A stretch of DNA of 64,000 bases, taken from NCBI GenBank assembly GCA_945876035.1, contig CAMCMU010000001.1, positions 62,001 through 126,000 on the forward strand. Reading direction: 5' to 3'. Of the stretch, positions 8,501-15,675 are shown one piece after another. Within the stretch, counting starts at the first letter, position 1. Each line of letters begins with the position of its first letter. The position numbers were made by a program, and so were the translations under genes. This DNA is from Schlesneria paludicola DSM 18645. GTDB lineage: Bacteria; Planctomycetota; Planctomycetia; Planctomycetales; Planctomycetaceae. The notes below the pieces were generated by a model, which worked only from the letters and a program-made list of their open reading frames with translations, did no database searches and was not told the DNA's origin.

Positions 8501-10761
8501 GCATCGGTCGGATCGACAAACAGGTTGACCTTCGAAGAACCGACGAGCTGCTCGATGTGGAAAGCATCCCGCCCATTCTGGGCCAAGGCACCATCGTTCA
8601 CCGCGTCATTGGTGACGTTGATGTTCATCGTGCTGCCGGATGCGGCAAACATTCCCAGTCCATCCAATCCGTTGTTGTTGGCTTGGATCAATGCCGAGTT
8701 GATGTTCATCGTGCTGCCGGATGTGGCGAACATTCCCAGTCCATCCAATCCGTTGTTGTTGGCTTGGACCGAGGACAGGTTGAGAGTTCCACTTCCTCCC
8801 GACTGAGCGTAGACGATGCCCGCACCGGTGATACTGTTGTTAAAGGTAGACGAGGTGAAATCGCCAGTAAACGTTGTGCCGAGCAGCGGACTGACCTGCG
8901 ACCCAATCTGCAAATTGTCTAACGTGTTTCCGCTGGCGATCAGATTATCGGCCGTGAGAACGATCCTGCCACCGGGAGCGGCGGAGGTGACCTGCAGGCC
9001 AGATCCCAAGTTGTTGCTGGCCGAGACATCGAGGAGATCCGCCGTCAGATTCCGTCCTGTCTCTCCAAAAATAATCCCTGCGTTTGAATTTCCGAATCCG
9101 GACGCAATTCCGTTGGCTTGGACCGTTCTCAAACGTGTTATCAGAGATCCGTCATCGGCCTGTAGGTTGATTCCAAACGGTTGAATCCCCTGCGAAGTGT
9201 TCATCGCCACATCATTCAGCAACAAGTTCAATCCGGCGGCGCCGGAATCGACAAAGATCCCACCCGCATCATTGTTCCCGAGACCGCTCGGGTTCGAATA
9301 ATTGGTGGAACCGCTGTTCCAATTGATCCCGCGCATGATGCCGAAGCCTGTGGCGTTTGTCAGACTAATACCGCGTCCACCGTTCCCTGTAATTTCCAGA
9401 GACTGAAGCAAAACGTTGTTCGATCCAGCGGGAGCGTTGACGATCGCACTTCCAGCCGCATTCAGCAGATTAAACGCAGACACTTCATTGTTGTTGGCCA
9501 GAGTGATCGTGTTTCCATGGCTGCTTAAGAACGGATAATTGCCACTGTTGGTGAAGCCGGGAAGAACGAAGGTGCCGTCAATGGTTTGTCCACCATAGCT
9601 AGCCCTCAGGGGGGCGAGGTGGGCTCTGCCTTCGCCCAGCAGTCGCTGATTGTTGACCAAAGTCAGTTCGCCCAACAGCGGATTGGCTTCGCTCGTGGAG
9701 CCGGCCTGGACGAGAATCAAATCCGAGTTCGGAGCAGAGTGGGGAAGGGTGTCTAAAGGATGCTCGAATGTTCCGTCGCCGCCAGCAGCGGCGGTATTGT
9801 TGATGTGAGTCACAAAGTACGAATGATTACCAATTGTTGCAGCCACATTCACGTCTTGTGAGTAGGTATCCGTTGCCACGCGCCAGTTGCGTGCGACGGG
9901 CATAAGCATTCGTTCGGACGTCGTCCATTGTGGGAAGTACCGTGTTGCCTTGAAGCCGGCAAATCGAAAATCAACCACCGCGTTGACGTTCGTTCCAAAC
10001 TGTCGGTCGTCGGTCACATTCACGCCGACCGACAGATCGTCGCTGACCCAGGCTTCCAATCGTCCGCGGACACCGATCGGTTCATTGGCGGCGTTTGACT
10101 GGTATCCGTACATACCCGCGTAGGCTCGCAACCACGGAGTCGCGGGCGTGACCGGCACGCCGAATTCGAAGTCGCCTCCGGTCAACGATTCTTCACGAAG
10201 TTGTTGGCCGAGGAACGCGATTTGGTGGCCCACAAAGTAAGGGTCGCCACCGACACCTAATCCGCGGATGAAGCGATCCGTCGTCCCCAACGCAAAGTAT
10301 CCGTTGGCGCGAAAGTCCCAGTTAGTTCCGAGAGTTTCAAAGCCCGCCGTGACCTGTGAGTACCTGTTGCCGAAGTTGGTCTGATCGGAATCATAGTATC
10401 CATTGACCCCATAAATCCGGTCTGATGTTTCAAAATATCTGCGGGCCACAGCACCGGTATTAACGCCAACGTGGCTGTGGTCCGTCAGTATCAGTCGCGA
10501 GTTGAGGGCAAGAAACGAATTTTCGCTAAGCCAAAACGGTGTGAATGCCCCTAATTGGGTAAAGCCGTTTTGATAGCCTACGCCGTTGCCAGTCATGTTT
10601 TGAACATCGAAGTACGTTCCCCGAATCGTGGCCCCGCCACTGAAATTCTGGACAGAAGCTGAACCGGCAGTGGAATTTGGCATGACTTCGGGCTGGGCGA
10701 AGACAATCCCCGCCGTCAACCACGACACCAAGCACAGTAGACTGAGATTCACTCGTAGCAT
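2596..10761 (-). CDS. Giant inverse-autotransporter-like protein with beta-helix passenger
   Basis: A 2,721-residue exported protein. Residues 1-22 form a signal peptide ending at FAQ. Residues about 35-290 resemble the 12-stranded barrel of intimin/invasin (inverse autotransporter family): GVNGYYDSDQ matches the GVNxFxDYD strand, RANGYF matches SANGYF, and the domain closes with Val-Asp-Phe-Arg-Phe near residue 270. No LysM domain precedes it. From about residue 315 (GGDGTFEHPLDTL) to near the C terminus run dozens of right-handed parallel beta-helix coils rich in Asn, Gly, Ser and Thr, with recurrent GDGI and NNG turns. The family threads such a passenger through the N-terminal outer-membrane barrel to the cell surface; here that is inferred. 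GGGGGAGG lies 6-13 bases before the ATG. The gene stands alone and ends at its own terminator. Adhesion or polysaccharide binding is possible but not shown. Confidence 0.85.
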   Translation of the reverse strand: MLRVNLSLLCLVSWLTAGIVFAQPEVMPNSTAGSASVQNFSGGATIRGTYFDVQNMTGNGVGYQNGFTQLGAFTPFWLSENSFLALNSRLILTDHSHVGVNTGAVARRYFETSDRIYGVNGYYDSDQTNFGNRYSQVTAGFETLGTNWDFRANGYFALGTTDRFIRGLGVGGDPYFVGHQIAFLGQQLREESLTGGDFEFGVPVTPATPWLRAYAGMYGYQSNAANEPIGVRGRLEAWVSDDLSVGVNVTDDRQFGTNVNAVVDFRFAGFKATRYFPQWTTSERMLMPVARNWRVATDTYSQDVNVAATIGNHSYFVTHINNTAAAGGDGTFEHPLDTLPHSAPNSDLILVQAGSTSEANPLLGELTLVNNQRLLGEGRAHLAPLRASYGGQTIDGTFVLPGFTNSGNYPFLSSHGNTITLANNNEVSAFNLLNAAGSAIVNAPAGSNNVLLQSLEITGNGGRGISLTNATGFGIMRGINWNSGSTNYSNPSGLGNNDAGGIFVDSGAAGLNLLLNDVAMNTSQGIQPFGINLQADDGSLITRLRTVQANGIASGFGNSNAGIIFGETGRNLTADLLDVSASNNLGSGLQVTSAAPGGRIVLTADNLIASGNTLDNLQIGSQVSPLLGTTFTGDFTSSTFNNSITGAGIVYAQSGGSGTLNLSSVQANNNGLDGLGMFATSGSTMNINSALIQANNNGLDGLGMFAASGSTMNINVTNDAVNDGALAQNGRDAFHIEQLVGSSKVNLFVDPTDASQSGRDGLNFSLANGSTLKTTFLDVNLSNSVESTVDGLMNNANLELVFDHTTGDFSGQHGLSLIANAGSRADMRISNGTLANSSQSAVNTFDAVNIHADASTVDLVMFNTPTDNQGSLGQQRRSLTLDINDSLFNGTVSAGNLSGNLMNAVNASVTNGATARLDLVNSPGNSSGADGFVATVDNSQFRANLTNSNFNNSGIGAGGNGMIFNVTNGGVFTAGLDNSSFNNSGADGLHGVVNASVANLTLTNSSTVTGNDRDGLDFNVDAGLLTVNATNSSFSNNGVGGVTGNGILGVIGNGGLATLDFVNTPVSNNFNNGMFVTATGGSDVQAAFDNSPFAANGLITNGDGIRLDLSGSPSSSLTLTNNSNVNRNGGDGVELNATDGTVFTQAFSNLTVSDNGQTASTGNGFVANVDVTGTGGSTVDLTFNTVSLVNNLPNATQQMGFLFDVRNTGTLTAGFTDSDLSNNFQNAINGNVQDAGTVATVAMSNTVADNSGVVGAIFNVTNGGVLNFAATNNSSISNSGAAGVLVNVDGAGSQANFEFNQLSLNANGLVFGGEGFIGTATGGGNLNACIAASSISDNANQGIELAIGLNSLAIFDVRTSVIDNNGSEGLLADVDGGTLYYRSVGNTYNNNGTNGGLAGVSVTATGTGPADTATAILLFSGDTVSANDGDGFFFNAQNGATLTASLDADTITNNGASGTGFGVNFNANGTNTKANLLLTGVNDLAGNASGPFQFGIGAIDTTVLSLSGSFDNSVGDGIFIDLNGVQNATVAVQGPGTIDGSGGDGIDVRMTNVINGSVLISGLTSINSSAGDAIHLEMDNVFRGAIEISGPAGGTSINDSGDDGIDIFLSDTVLIDDLETQFAATSINVITPTSNLSSPLNGCLPLAVSTNFNSFGLIPTDALAIDTISTNRSAGQGINIHSPSGQTSAIATATVSNSVFTQSAGGDGIHFGLFDTSVNSFSITGNEIADSRDHGVALTLDNSPIGTLNLTDNQIDPNGGDGILLSSQNGSNIGAATISRNTIQNNALHGIEIQAINSTLPSGSAPMIVSSNTISNNAGGDGFRMINPSTGAVGIGLSFTDNTISDNTGTGVNLSLLDLVGQGLTSQFTNNIISGNTGGPGVNIELADNRGFAGGFVGNTVTQSGAGGINIAAGANGFVNSDFSSNTVNENLVGSGISIAMGHDTSFTGNFDANQVNQNGAEGVQFASDTNGIITADFTDNTINGNTSHGIDIALGTGGQLNSVNFYGNTIGTETLGNGGMGLRLVAPALSTFTLNMGDAAQAANNIDFNTDAAVGITTTGGPNSTLNIINSSLSNTLLGADANFQGDGLAVLMAGGSTVSGSIVSSTLSSNAGGGIRFNVSGNNAGTFAVLNNMIIGGTTAALGNTVSENGGNGLEILRVADGQVNAIQILNNIIDNSGQNGMRIMAANKNQIDTYTINNNAMTSSGANGILFEIKADADLRANLDMNTITDNGANGILLTEELNNPVDSRSFQGTWTRNLIADNEGRGIELQGVMDGLLIGDATDLNLGNVIARNNQDGIRVTSPGTVTIGSNVIQENGTLANLGTASENAGIMMNAQVGSRIIVTNNLITDNFGDGVQFSKRDQVLSFLPQEITITDNAIFGNSGRGIDLINQGSNFLRADITGNEVNSNQLEGVYLVNTSSVTQNQFSSSTAAMASDGDVNATPTLELRFSQNQVRGNGINSNLAGTGLIVRIGTSDGGGGVTDAGGFASTGGVVPINGSPFGLSSRAGVTMAADNNNFGGNFGDDIVFTSFVSTTAPSTGTAWVEDTTSPAPVPPVAVFDPAGYQSDPLSRFDLYFRGNTYDPLSLDPVGNDLGGFTSRNPALVAFYNTSDGVFKSRLDTIAAPDVPGPFTSDSRARNATRQAARIPLFNAPTGPGLVGDSFLYPGMGQSTWRVNTVDPAFIFDVNPYVNTNDSRGRLLDNAVGNGELRYGWGRLP
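8617..8768 (-). repeat. Tandem 81-bp duplication inside the giant gene
   Basis: Two nearly identical 71-base copies (8617-8687 and 8698-8768, about two differences) repeat with a period of 81 bases, or 27 codons. In the protein this duplicates one or two beta-helix coils containing NNNGLDGLGMFA and SGSTMNIN. It looks like a recent in-frame duplication by which the passenger grows. Confidence 0.85.
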
Positions 10762-11746
10762 GGACGCCTCCCCCCGCAGATTCCCACTTCAGCGAACGTG
10801 ACTCAGTGGTCAAAGCTCGAGAAGAGCCTGAGTCCCCGTTTCGCAAGACTCTCCGTCTCGCCCGACAACGCCGGTTGTGACGAAAAGTTCGCTTCCTCTC
10901 GTTATTCGGTCTGGTGGGGTTTCATCGGTGAGAAAATATTTTATTGTTCTGACGATCAAGAGGATTAAGTCGGTTGTTGGAAACCACCTAAAGTCTCTGC
11001 TTGACACGGTCGAAGCACGGTTTTTTTATTACATTTTTCGCAACATGTTTAATTGATGATTCTTATGGACAATTGAAACAGCGTGAAACGCAGCCGACGG
11101 CGAGGAGATCGCAGAAAAAATGTTAATGCCGTCAAAAGATATCCACAAACAACCCATGCCACCCAAAGAACCTGTTATTAAAGCGTGAGAGGTATCGAGT
11201 GAGTCTCCGCTCGGGCAAAAATTCAAGAACTATCCCTCCGTAACCCTCCTGGTTTGGGATAAAATTGGAGGGATATTCGGACTGTATGGCAGTGAATTTG
11301 GGGAGTGAACAGGCGTTCCCAGATCCAATCCCGCTGCCCTCGAAAATCGCCCAGTTTGATCTTTGGCAATCGCATTTGCCGACGGAAATGACGTTGATGA
11401 GATGCGTTATTTCGGTTCAGAAATTCCTGTCGTCATCAGGCTCCATCCGCAACTTGAACGTATACTCCGCGAGAGGCGGCGTCTGAATTGGGAATGCCCT
11501 CGTCGAGGCTTTCTGTGGCCGTCCATTCAGAATCATCAGGGCAACGTCGATCGGTTAGGCGGGCATGCAAAAAAAGCACGTCCCCTTGGAACGGCCTTTC
11601 GGCAGCGATTTGCGATCGGGTTCATCTGAATCAGAGCGATAAAAATTCGATCTTATAATTCAGGGCAATGGTCGCAAGAAAAGAGCAGATCGCTCATAAT
11701 CGAGCGAAAAAGATAAACAACTCCTCGGAACACAGGAACCGTGCGC
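10762..11746. other. Long divergent intergenic region
   Basis: Nearly 1 kb lies between the start of the giant gene (minus) and the gamma-glutamyltranspeptidase (plus), and must hold the promoters of both. It is AT-rich around 10930-11060 and includes TTGACA at 11001-11006 on the plus strand with a poor -10 match near 11025. No coding frame in it has a credible start or family resemblance. Confidence 0.45.
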
Positions 11747-13444
11747 ATGTCTCGATGTCTCAACGTCATCTGTGTGCTGATGTTACTTTTCAGCGATTTT
11801 GCAGAGGGGCAATCCACAGAGGAATCGGCGAAGGGGATCAACTCTCACGGCCTCGGCCAAAATGGCGGGGTGGCCGCTGGAGGTGCGGAGGCCGTTGCGA
11901 TTGGATTGCAGATATTGCGAAACGGAGGAAATGCGGCTGATTCCACTGTAGCCACACTGCTCGCCTTGAGTGTGACTGACTCGAATGACTTTTGTTTCGG
12001 TGGCGAAGTCCCAATCCTGATCTATGACGCCAAGAGACGCGTGGTCGAAGCGATCAGCGGAGTCGGTGTTGCTCCTCGTCTCGCGACACGGGAGTATTTT
12101 GTCTTGAAGTCCGGTGGACGACTGACCGCCAATTCAAGAGCTTTAGATCAACCGGGCGGCATTCCCTTGAAGGGACTGGAACCGGCGGCAACACCGGCGG
12201 TCCTCGCGACCTGCCTCACCTTGCTAGATCGGTATGGAACGTCTCGCTTTGAAGATGTCGTCACTCCGACTCTCACAATTCTTGATCGCCATACAATCGA
12301 TTGGCACGCGCGTCTGGCGACCACATTGCGTCGAATGATTGATGCAGAAAAGTCGTCTCCTGATGATCGAAGTCGAGGATTGCGATTCGTTGGCGATTTC
12401 TTTTATCGTGGTCCTATTGCTCGTGAGATTTCGACATGGTGCGAGGAAAACGGTGGCCTTCTCCGTTACGTCGATTTCGCCACGTACGTCACTCGAATCG
12501 AGGAACCGGCTTCCATCGACTACAAGGGACATGTCGTTTACAAGTGTGGCCCGTGGACCCAAGGTCCCAGTGTTCTCGAGGCACTTCGAATACTGGAAAC
12601 AGATGACCTCAACCGGATGGGACATAACAGTTCGGGCACGATCCATACGCTCGTTGAATCGATGAAACTGGCTCTTGCCGATCGCGACGTCTACTACGCT
12701 GATCCGTTATTTGCTGACGTTCCGCTTTCGGAGTTATTGTCATCTCGTTACGGATCCCTCCGCCGTTCGCTGATTGACCCCGAGCGAGCGTCGCTGCTTG
12801 AACGGCCCGGCGATCCAAAATTGGGAAAGGCGTTACTCACCAATCAGGAAACTCGTGAGGGATTGAGTGGCCCCAACCGAGATACCACAACGTGCGTCGT
12901 GGCCGACAAGTGGGGCAACATGGTAGCTGCGACTCCCAGTGGCTGGCAAGGCGTTGAGGCCGGCAAGACCGGAGTCTGGTTGGGGACAAGACTTCAAAGT
13001 TTCAACCTTTGGGAAGGTCATCCGAACTGCATTGAGCCGGGAAAGAGGCCGCGGATTACGCTGACTCCCACTCTGGTGACAAAAAACGGGAAGCCGTCAC
13101 TGGCCATCAGCGTCGCCGGCGGTGACAGTCAAGATCAAGCCACATTGCAACTGCTTGTGAACCACATCGACTTCGGTTTGAGTCCTGTGATGTCATTGGC
13201 GGCCGCTCGTTTCGGAACAAACCACCATATGGGATCCTTTCGACAAACTCCTGCGGAATTGGGAAGTCTCATCATTTCACCCGATATCGGAGAAAACACT
13301 CTCAAAGAACTTGCCGCGAAAGGCCATCTGATCAGACACTCCAGAGCGATTGGATCGCCGGTTGTTCTCGTGATTGATCCAGCCAGCGGACTCATCGAGG
13401 CGGCTGGCGATCCGAGAACCGGTCGTCATGCCGGAGCCTATTAA
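11747..13444 (+). CDS. Gamma-glutamyltranspeptidase family protein (secreted)
   Basis: An Ntn-hydrolase of about 565 residues with a signal peptide (MSRCLNVICVLMLLFSDFAEG). The N-terminal part carries the family pattern GGxxAxxxxxAxxIGLxILRxGGNAAD and FCFGGEVPILIYD. The expected autocatalytic Thr lies in NRDTTTCVVADKWGN, matching the HTTHLSVVDxxGN motif, and KRPRITLTPTLV matches the later MSPTLV strand. Known members cleave gamma-glutamyl bonds of glutathione and related compounds outside the cytoplasm. The first position of the Thr motif is Asp, not His, and the glycine-rich PGG segment is replaced by AGGDSQDQ, so substrate use may differ. The ATG at 11747 has AGGAA at a good distance; the GTG at 11741 is too close to it. 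It appears to be transcribed alone. Confidence 0.85.
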   Translation: MSRCLNVICVLMLLFSDFAEGQSTEESAKGINSHGLGQNGGVAAGGAEAVAIGLQILRNGGNAADSTVATLLALSVTDSNDFCFGGEVPILIYDAKRRVVEAISGVGVAPRLATREYFVLKSGGRLTANSRALDQPGGIPLKGLEPAATPAVLATCLTLLDRYGTSRFEDVVTPTLTILDRHTIDWHARLATTLRRMIDAEKSSPDDRSRGLRFVGDFFYRGPIAREISTWCEENGGLLRYVDFATYVTRIEEPASIDYKGHVVYKCGPWTQGPSVLEALRILETDDLNRMGHNSSGTIHTLVESMKLALADRDVYYADPLFADVPLSELLSSRYGSLRRSLIDPERASLLERPGDPKLGKALLTNQETREGLSGPNRDTTTCVVADKWGNMVAATPSGWQGVEAGKTGVWLGTRLQSFNLWEGHPNCIEPGKRPRITLTPTLVTKNGKPSLAISVAGGDSQDQATLQLLVNHIDFGLSPVMSLAAARFGTNHHMGSFRQTPAELGSLIISPDIGENTLKELAAKGHLIRHSRAIGSPVVLVIDPASGLIEAAGDPRTGRHAGAY

Positions 13445-13620
13445 AAACACGATCACCGCCCCTCACCTATTTTCGTGCTGTGTTTCAAACGGAGGGACGC
13501 GACAAGAGGCGTTCGCCATGGAGATTCCCTCCAAAACGCGATTTCACGAGCTGCTCGAATTGCGGCGAATCGTGATCGGCACGTTTGAAACGATATTACT
13601 CGTCAACCCAAGGTCACGTC

Positions 13621-14067
13621 ATGCCATTGTTTGAAAGCCGTACGCTGCTCAACGCGACGCCCGATCAGGTCTTCCAATATATTATCTGTCCGGCCAACCT
13701 GCAGGATATCGCCCCGCCGGAAACACAGTTCGTTTTTGTGGATCCGCCGTCCGTGATCGAACTCGGAAGTCAATTGATCTGCAAAGTGCAGGCCTACGGA
13801 ATGGTCCAACAACTCTCCTACGAGATCGTAGAATTTGTCGCACCACTTCGTTTTTCTGAAGAGATGACCCACGGACCCCTGAAACGATGGAGACACGACT
13901 ATATTATTGAACCCGATGTCGATGGCGGAGTGTTCCTCATCAATCGAATCGAATTTGAGCCTCCCGCCGGATTGATGGGTTTGGTCGTCACAGCGGCTAA
14001 GATTCTAGAGGATCTCGAGGACGGGTTTCACTATCGCCGGGAAGCATTGAGAAAGGTCTTTCGATGA
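13621..14067 (+). CDS. SRPBCC (START/Bet v1-like) family protein
   Basis: A 148-residue cytoplasmic protein with the SRPBCC pattern: a first strand ending in an aromatic-rich helix start (ATPDQVFQYIICPANLQDIAPP), central strands, a late WRHDYIIEP strand and a long C-terminal helix (LEDLEDGFHYRREALRKVF). Members bind hydrophobic ligands, and this subgroup resembles cyclase/dehydrase or DUF1857-like proteins. The ATG at 13621 is chosen because the homologous domain begins directly after it and AAGG precedes it; an upstream in-frame start at 13585 would add 12 unlikely residues. Its stop overlaps the next start (ATGA), so the two genes are translationally coupled. The ligand is unknown. Confidence 0.7.
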   Translation: MPLFESRTLLNATPDQVFQYIICPANLQDIAPPETQFVFVDPPSVIELGSQLICKVQAYGMVQQLSYEIVEFVAPLRFSEEMTHGPLKRWRHDYIIEPDVDGGVFLINRIEFEPPAGLMGLVVTAAKILEDLEDGFHYRREALRKVFR

Positions 14068-14306
14068 CGAACGATGAACAGAAAAAAGCCGACGCCGATT
14101 TGCAGACTCTGTCCGCACTGCTGATGGTGGTCTTCCTTGCGACGTTACTTATGGGACTGATCGCCATGATTCTGCCGGCCGTGTTGGGAATCTTTCTTGT
14201 CGTCACCGGACTCGGATGGTTTTCCCTGTTGCACTATGCCGTCTGGGGCTGGTGGCTCGGCCGACATTTAAAGCCAGACGTTGATGCAGAGACTCGCTCC
14301 CGATAA
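14064..14306 (+). CDS. Small inner-membrane protein coupled to the SRPBCC gene
   Basis: An 80-residue protein with two predicted membrane helices (residues about 16-36 and 39-58) joined by a Pro-containing turn (ILPAVLG), followed by a short WGWWLGRH segment and a charged C terminus. The start overlaps the preceding stop as ATGA, so it probably functions with the START-like protein. No family is recognised. It resembles small planctomycete membrane proteins with no assigned role. Confidence 0.65.
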   Translation: MTNDEQKKADADLQTLSALLMVVFLATLLMGLIAMILPAVLGIFLVVTGLGWFSLLHYAVWGWWLGRHLKPDVDAETRSR

Positions 14307-14444
14307 TCCCGCAGCGGATATGAGCAGAAAAATCTGCCGTCACACTTTTTCACGTTCGAGATTGGCTGGCGGCCGCCGCCTGTGGGCTGCGCAACCGGTA
14401 ACCTAAAATCATGAGGCACTGAGTGTCGAGAGGAAATATTTCGG

Positions 14445-15575
14445 ATGACCGCATCGCGCCCAGTCTCTGTGCAAAACATTTGTCACTACATGCAGCAAAT
14501 CGCGCCCCTGTCACTGGCCGAAGACTGGGATAACGTCGGACTATTGTTAGGAGACGAAGAAACTATAGTTGCGAGAGTGATGACCTGCCTGACTCTGACC
14601 CCCGAAGTTGCCGAGGAAGCCATTGAGCTGGGAGCGCGACTTGTCGTTACACATCATCCCCTTCTGTTTAGTCCGGTCAAACGCGTGAACAGTACGACTG
14701 CCGAAGGACGTCTGCTGCTCAAATTGATGCAGCATGGAATGGCTGTCTATTCTCCGCACACGGCCTATGACAACGCAGAAACCGGAATCAACCAGCAATT
14801 GGCCGAGTTAATGGAGCTAACCGAGATTGCCCCTCTGAGAACTCGCCCAGCGAGCGTCTTTAACGAACTTTACAAAATTGAAACGTACGTTCCGGAACTG
14901 CAATTGGATGTTGTTCGGCAAGCCTTGTGGGACGCCGGAGCCGGGGCGTTGGGAAACTATCGTAATTGGAGCTTCAACCTTCGAGGCTCCGGTACGTTCC
15001 TTGGAACGGACAAGTCACGACCGAGCGTTGGTCAGGTCGGACGCCTTGAACATGTTGAGGAAATCTCTGTCGCAGTCGTTTGTCCGGCAAACCGTGTCGA
15101 ACACGTGGTCCAACAACTGCGTTTGATCCACCCTTATGAATCGCCTGCAATCGACGTGATTTCGTTAAAGGGGTTGCCTGATGGAACGGGGACCGGACGC
15201 TATGGGCGTCTCTCAAAAATAATGTCCCTCGGTGAACTCAACCAGTGGGTTGGTGCACGGTTGAGTCAACCCACGGTTCAGTTTGTTGGGGATCCATTGA
15301 TGCCCGTGGAAAAACTTGGAATTGCGTGCGGTTCTGCAGCCGAGTTTTTGCGTGACGCCCATCGTCTTGGATGCCAAGCCCTGTTGACCGGTGAAGCTCG
15401 GTTTCATGCCTGCCTCGAGGCTCGCGATTTGAAGATGGCGATGATCTTGCCGGGTCACTTTGCAACGGAACGGCCAGCTATGGAAGAACTGGCCTGCAGG
15501 TTGGCCTCGCGGTTCCCTGGTCTCATCGTCACCGCCAGCGTGAAAGAAAGAGATCCAGTGCAAGTTCAAGAGTGA
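14445..15575 (+). CDS. Nif3-like dinuclear metal-centre protein (long form)
   Basis: A 376-residue member of the Nif3/YbgI/YqfO family, toroidal hexamers with a two-metal site, often labelled GTP cyclohydrolase I type 2 although the true reaction is unsettled. The metal ligands are visible: VVTHHPLLF near residues 66-74, HTAYDN near 105, and GEARFHACLEA with PGHFATE near the C terminus. Between the two halves, residues about 140-240 form the PII-like insert found in the long YqfO type (CPANRVEHVVQQLRLIHPYE). AGAGGAAA precedes the ATG. It runs toward a minus-strand hydrolase gene and has no close partner. Confidence 0.88.
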   Translation: MTASRPVSVQNICHYMQQIAPLSLAEDWDNVGLLLGDEETIVARVMTCLTLTPEVAEEAIELGARLVVTHHPLLFSPVKRVNSTTAEGRLLLKLMQHGMAVYSPHTAYDNAETGINQQLAELMELTEIAPLRTRPASVFNELYKIETYVPELQLDVVRQALWDAGAGALGNYRNWSFNLRGSGTFLGTDKSRPSVGQVGRLEHVEEISVAVVCPANRVEHVVQQLRLIHPYESPAIDVISLKGLPDGTGTGRYGRLSKIMSLGELNQWVGARLSQPTVQFVGDPLMPVEKLGIACGSAAEFLRDAHRLGCQALLTGEARFHACLEARDLKMAMILPGHFATERPAMEELACRLASRFPGLIVTASVKERDPVQVQE

Positions 15576-15675
15576 GCCTCCAGATCGGACGTGATGTCGA
15601 AGGCGATGATCCGTTTGGAGTGGATCGGCGATTTGATCTTTCTCCCCGTCAAGACACGTGATCCCTGTAGCTCGA

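Noticed and set aside
2751-10123. Many plus-strand open frames of 70-360 codons opposite the giant gene (for example 6863-7945)
   Set aside because: They mirror the Asn/Gly/Thr-rich repeats of the minus-strand protein, have no ribosome-binding sites or recognisable domains, and overlap each other in several frames.
11001-11030. TTGACA with TTTATT as a promoter for the gamma-glutamyltranspeptidase
   Set aside because: The -10 match is poor and the site is more than 700 bases from the gene, so it is not called.
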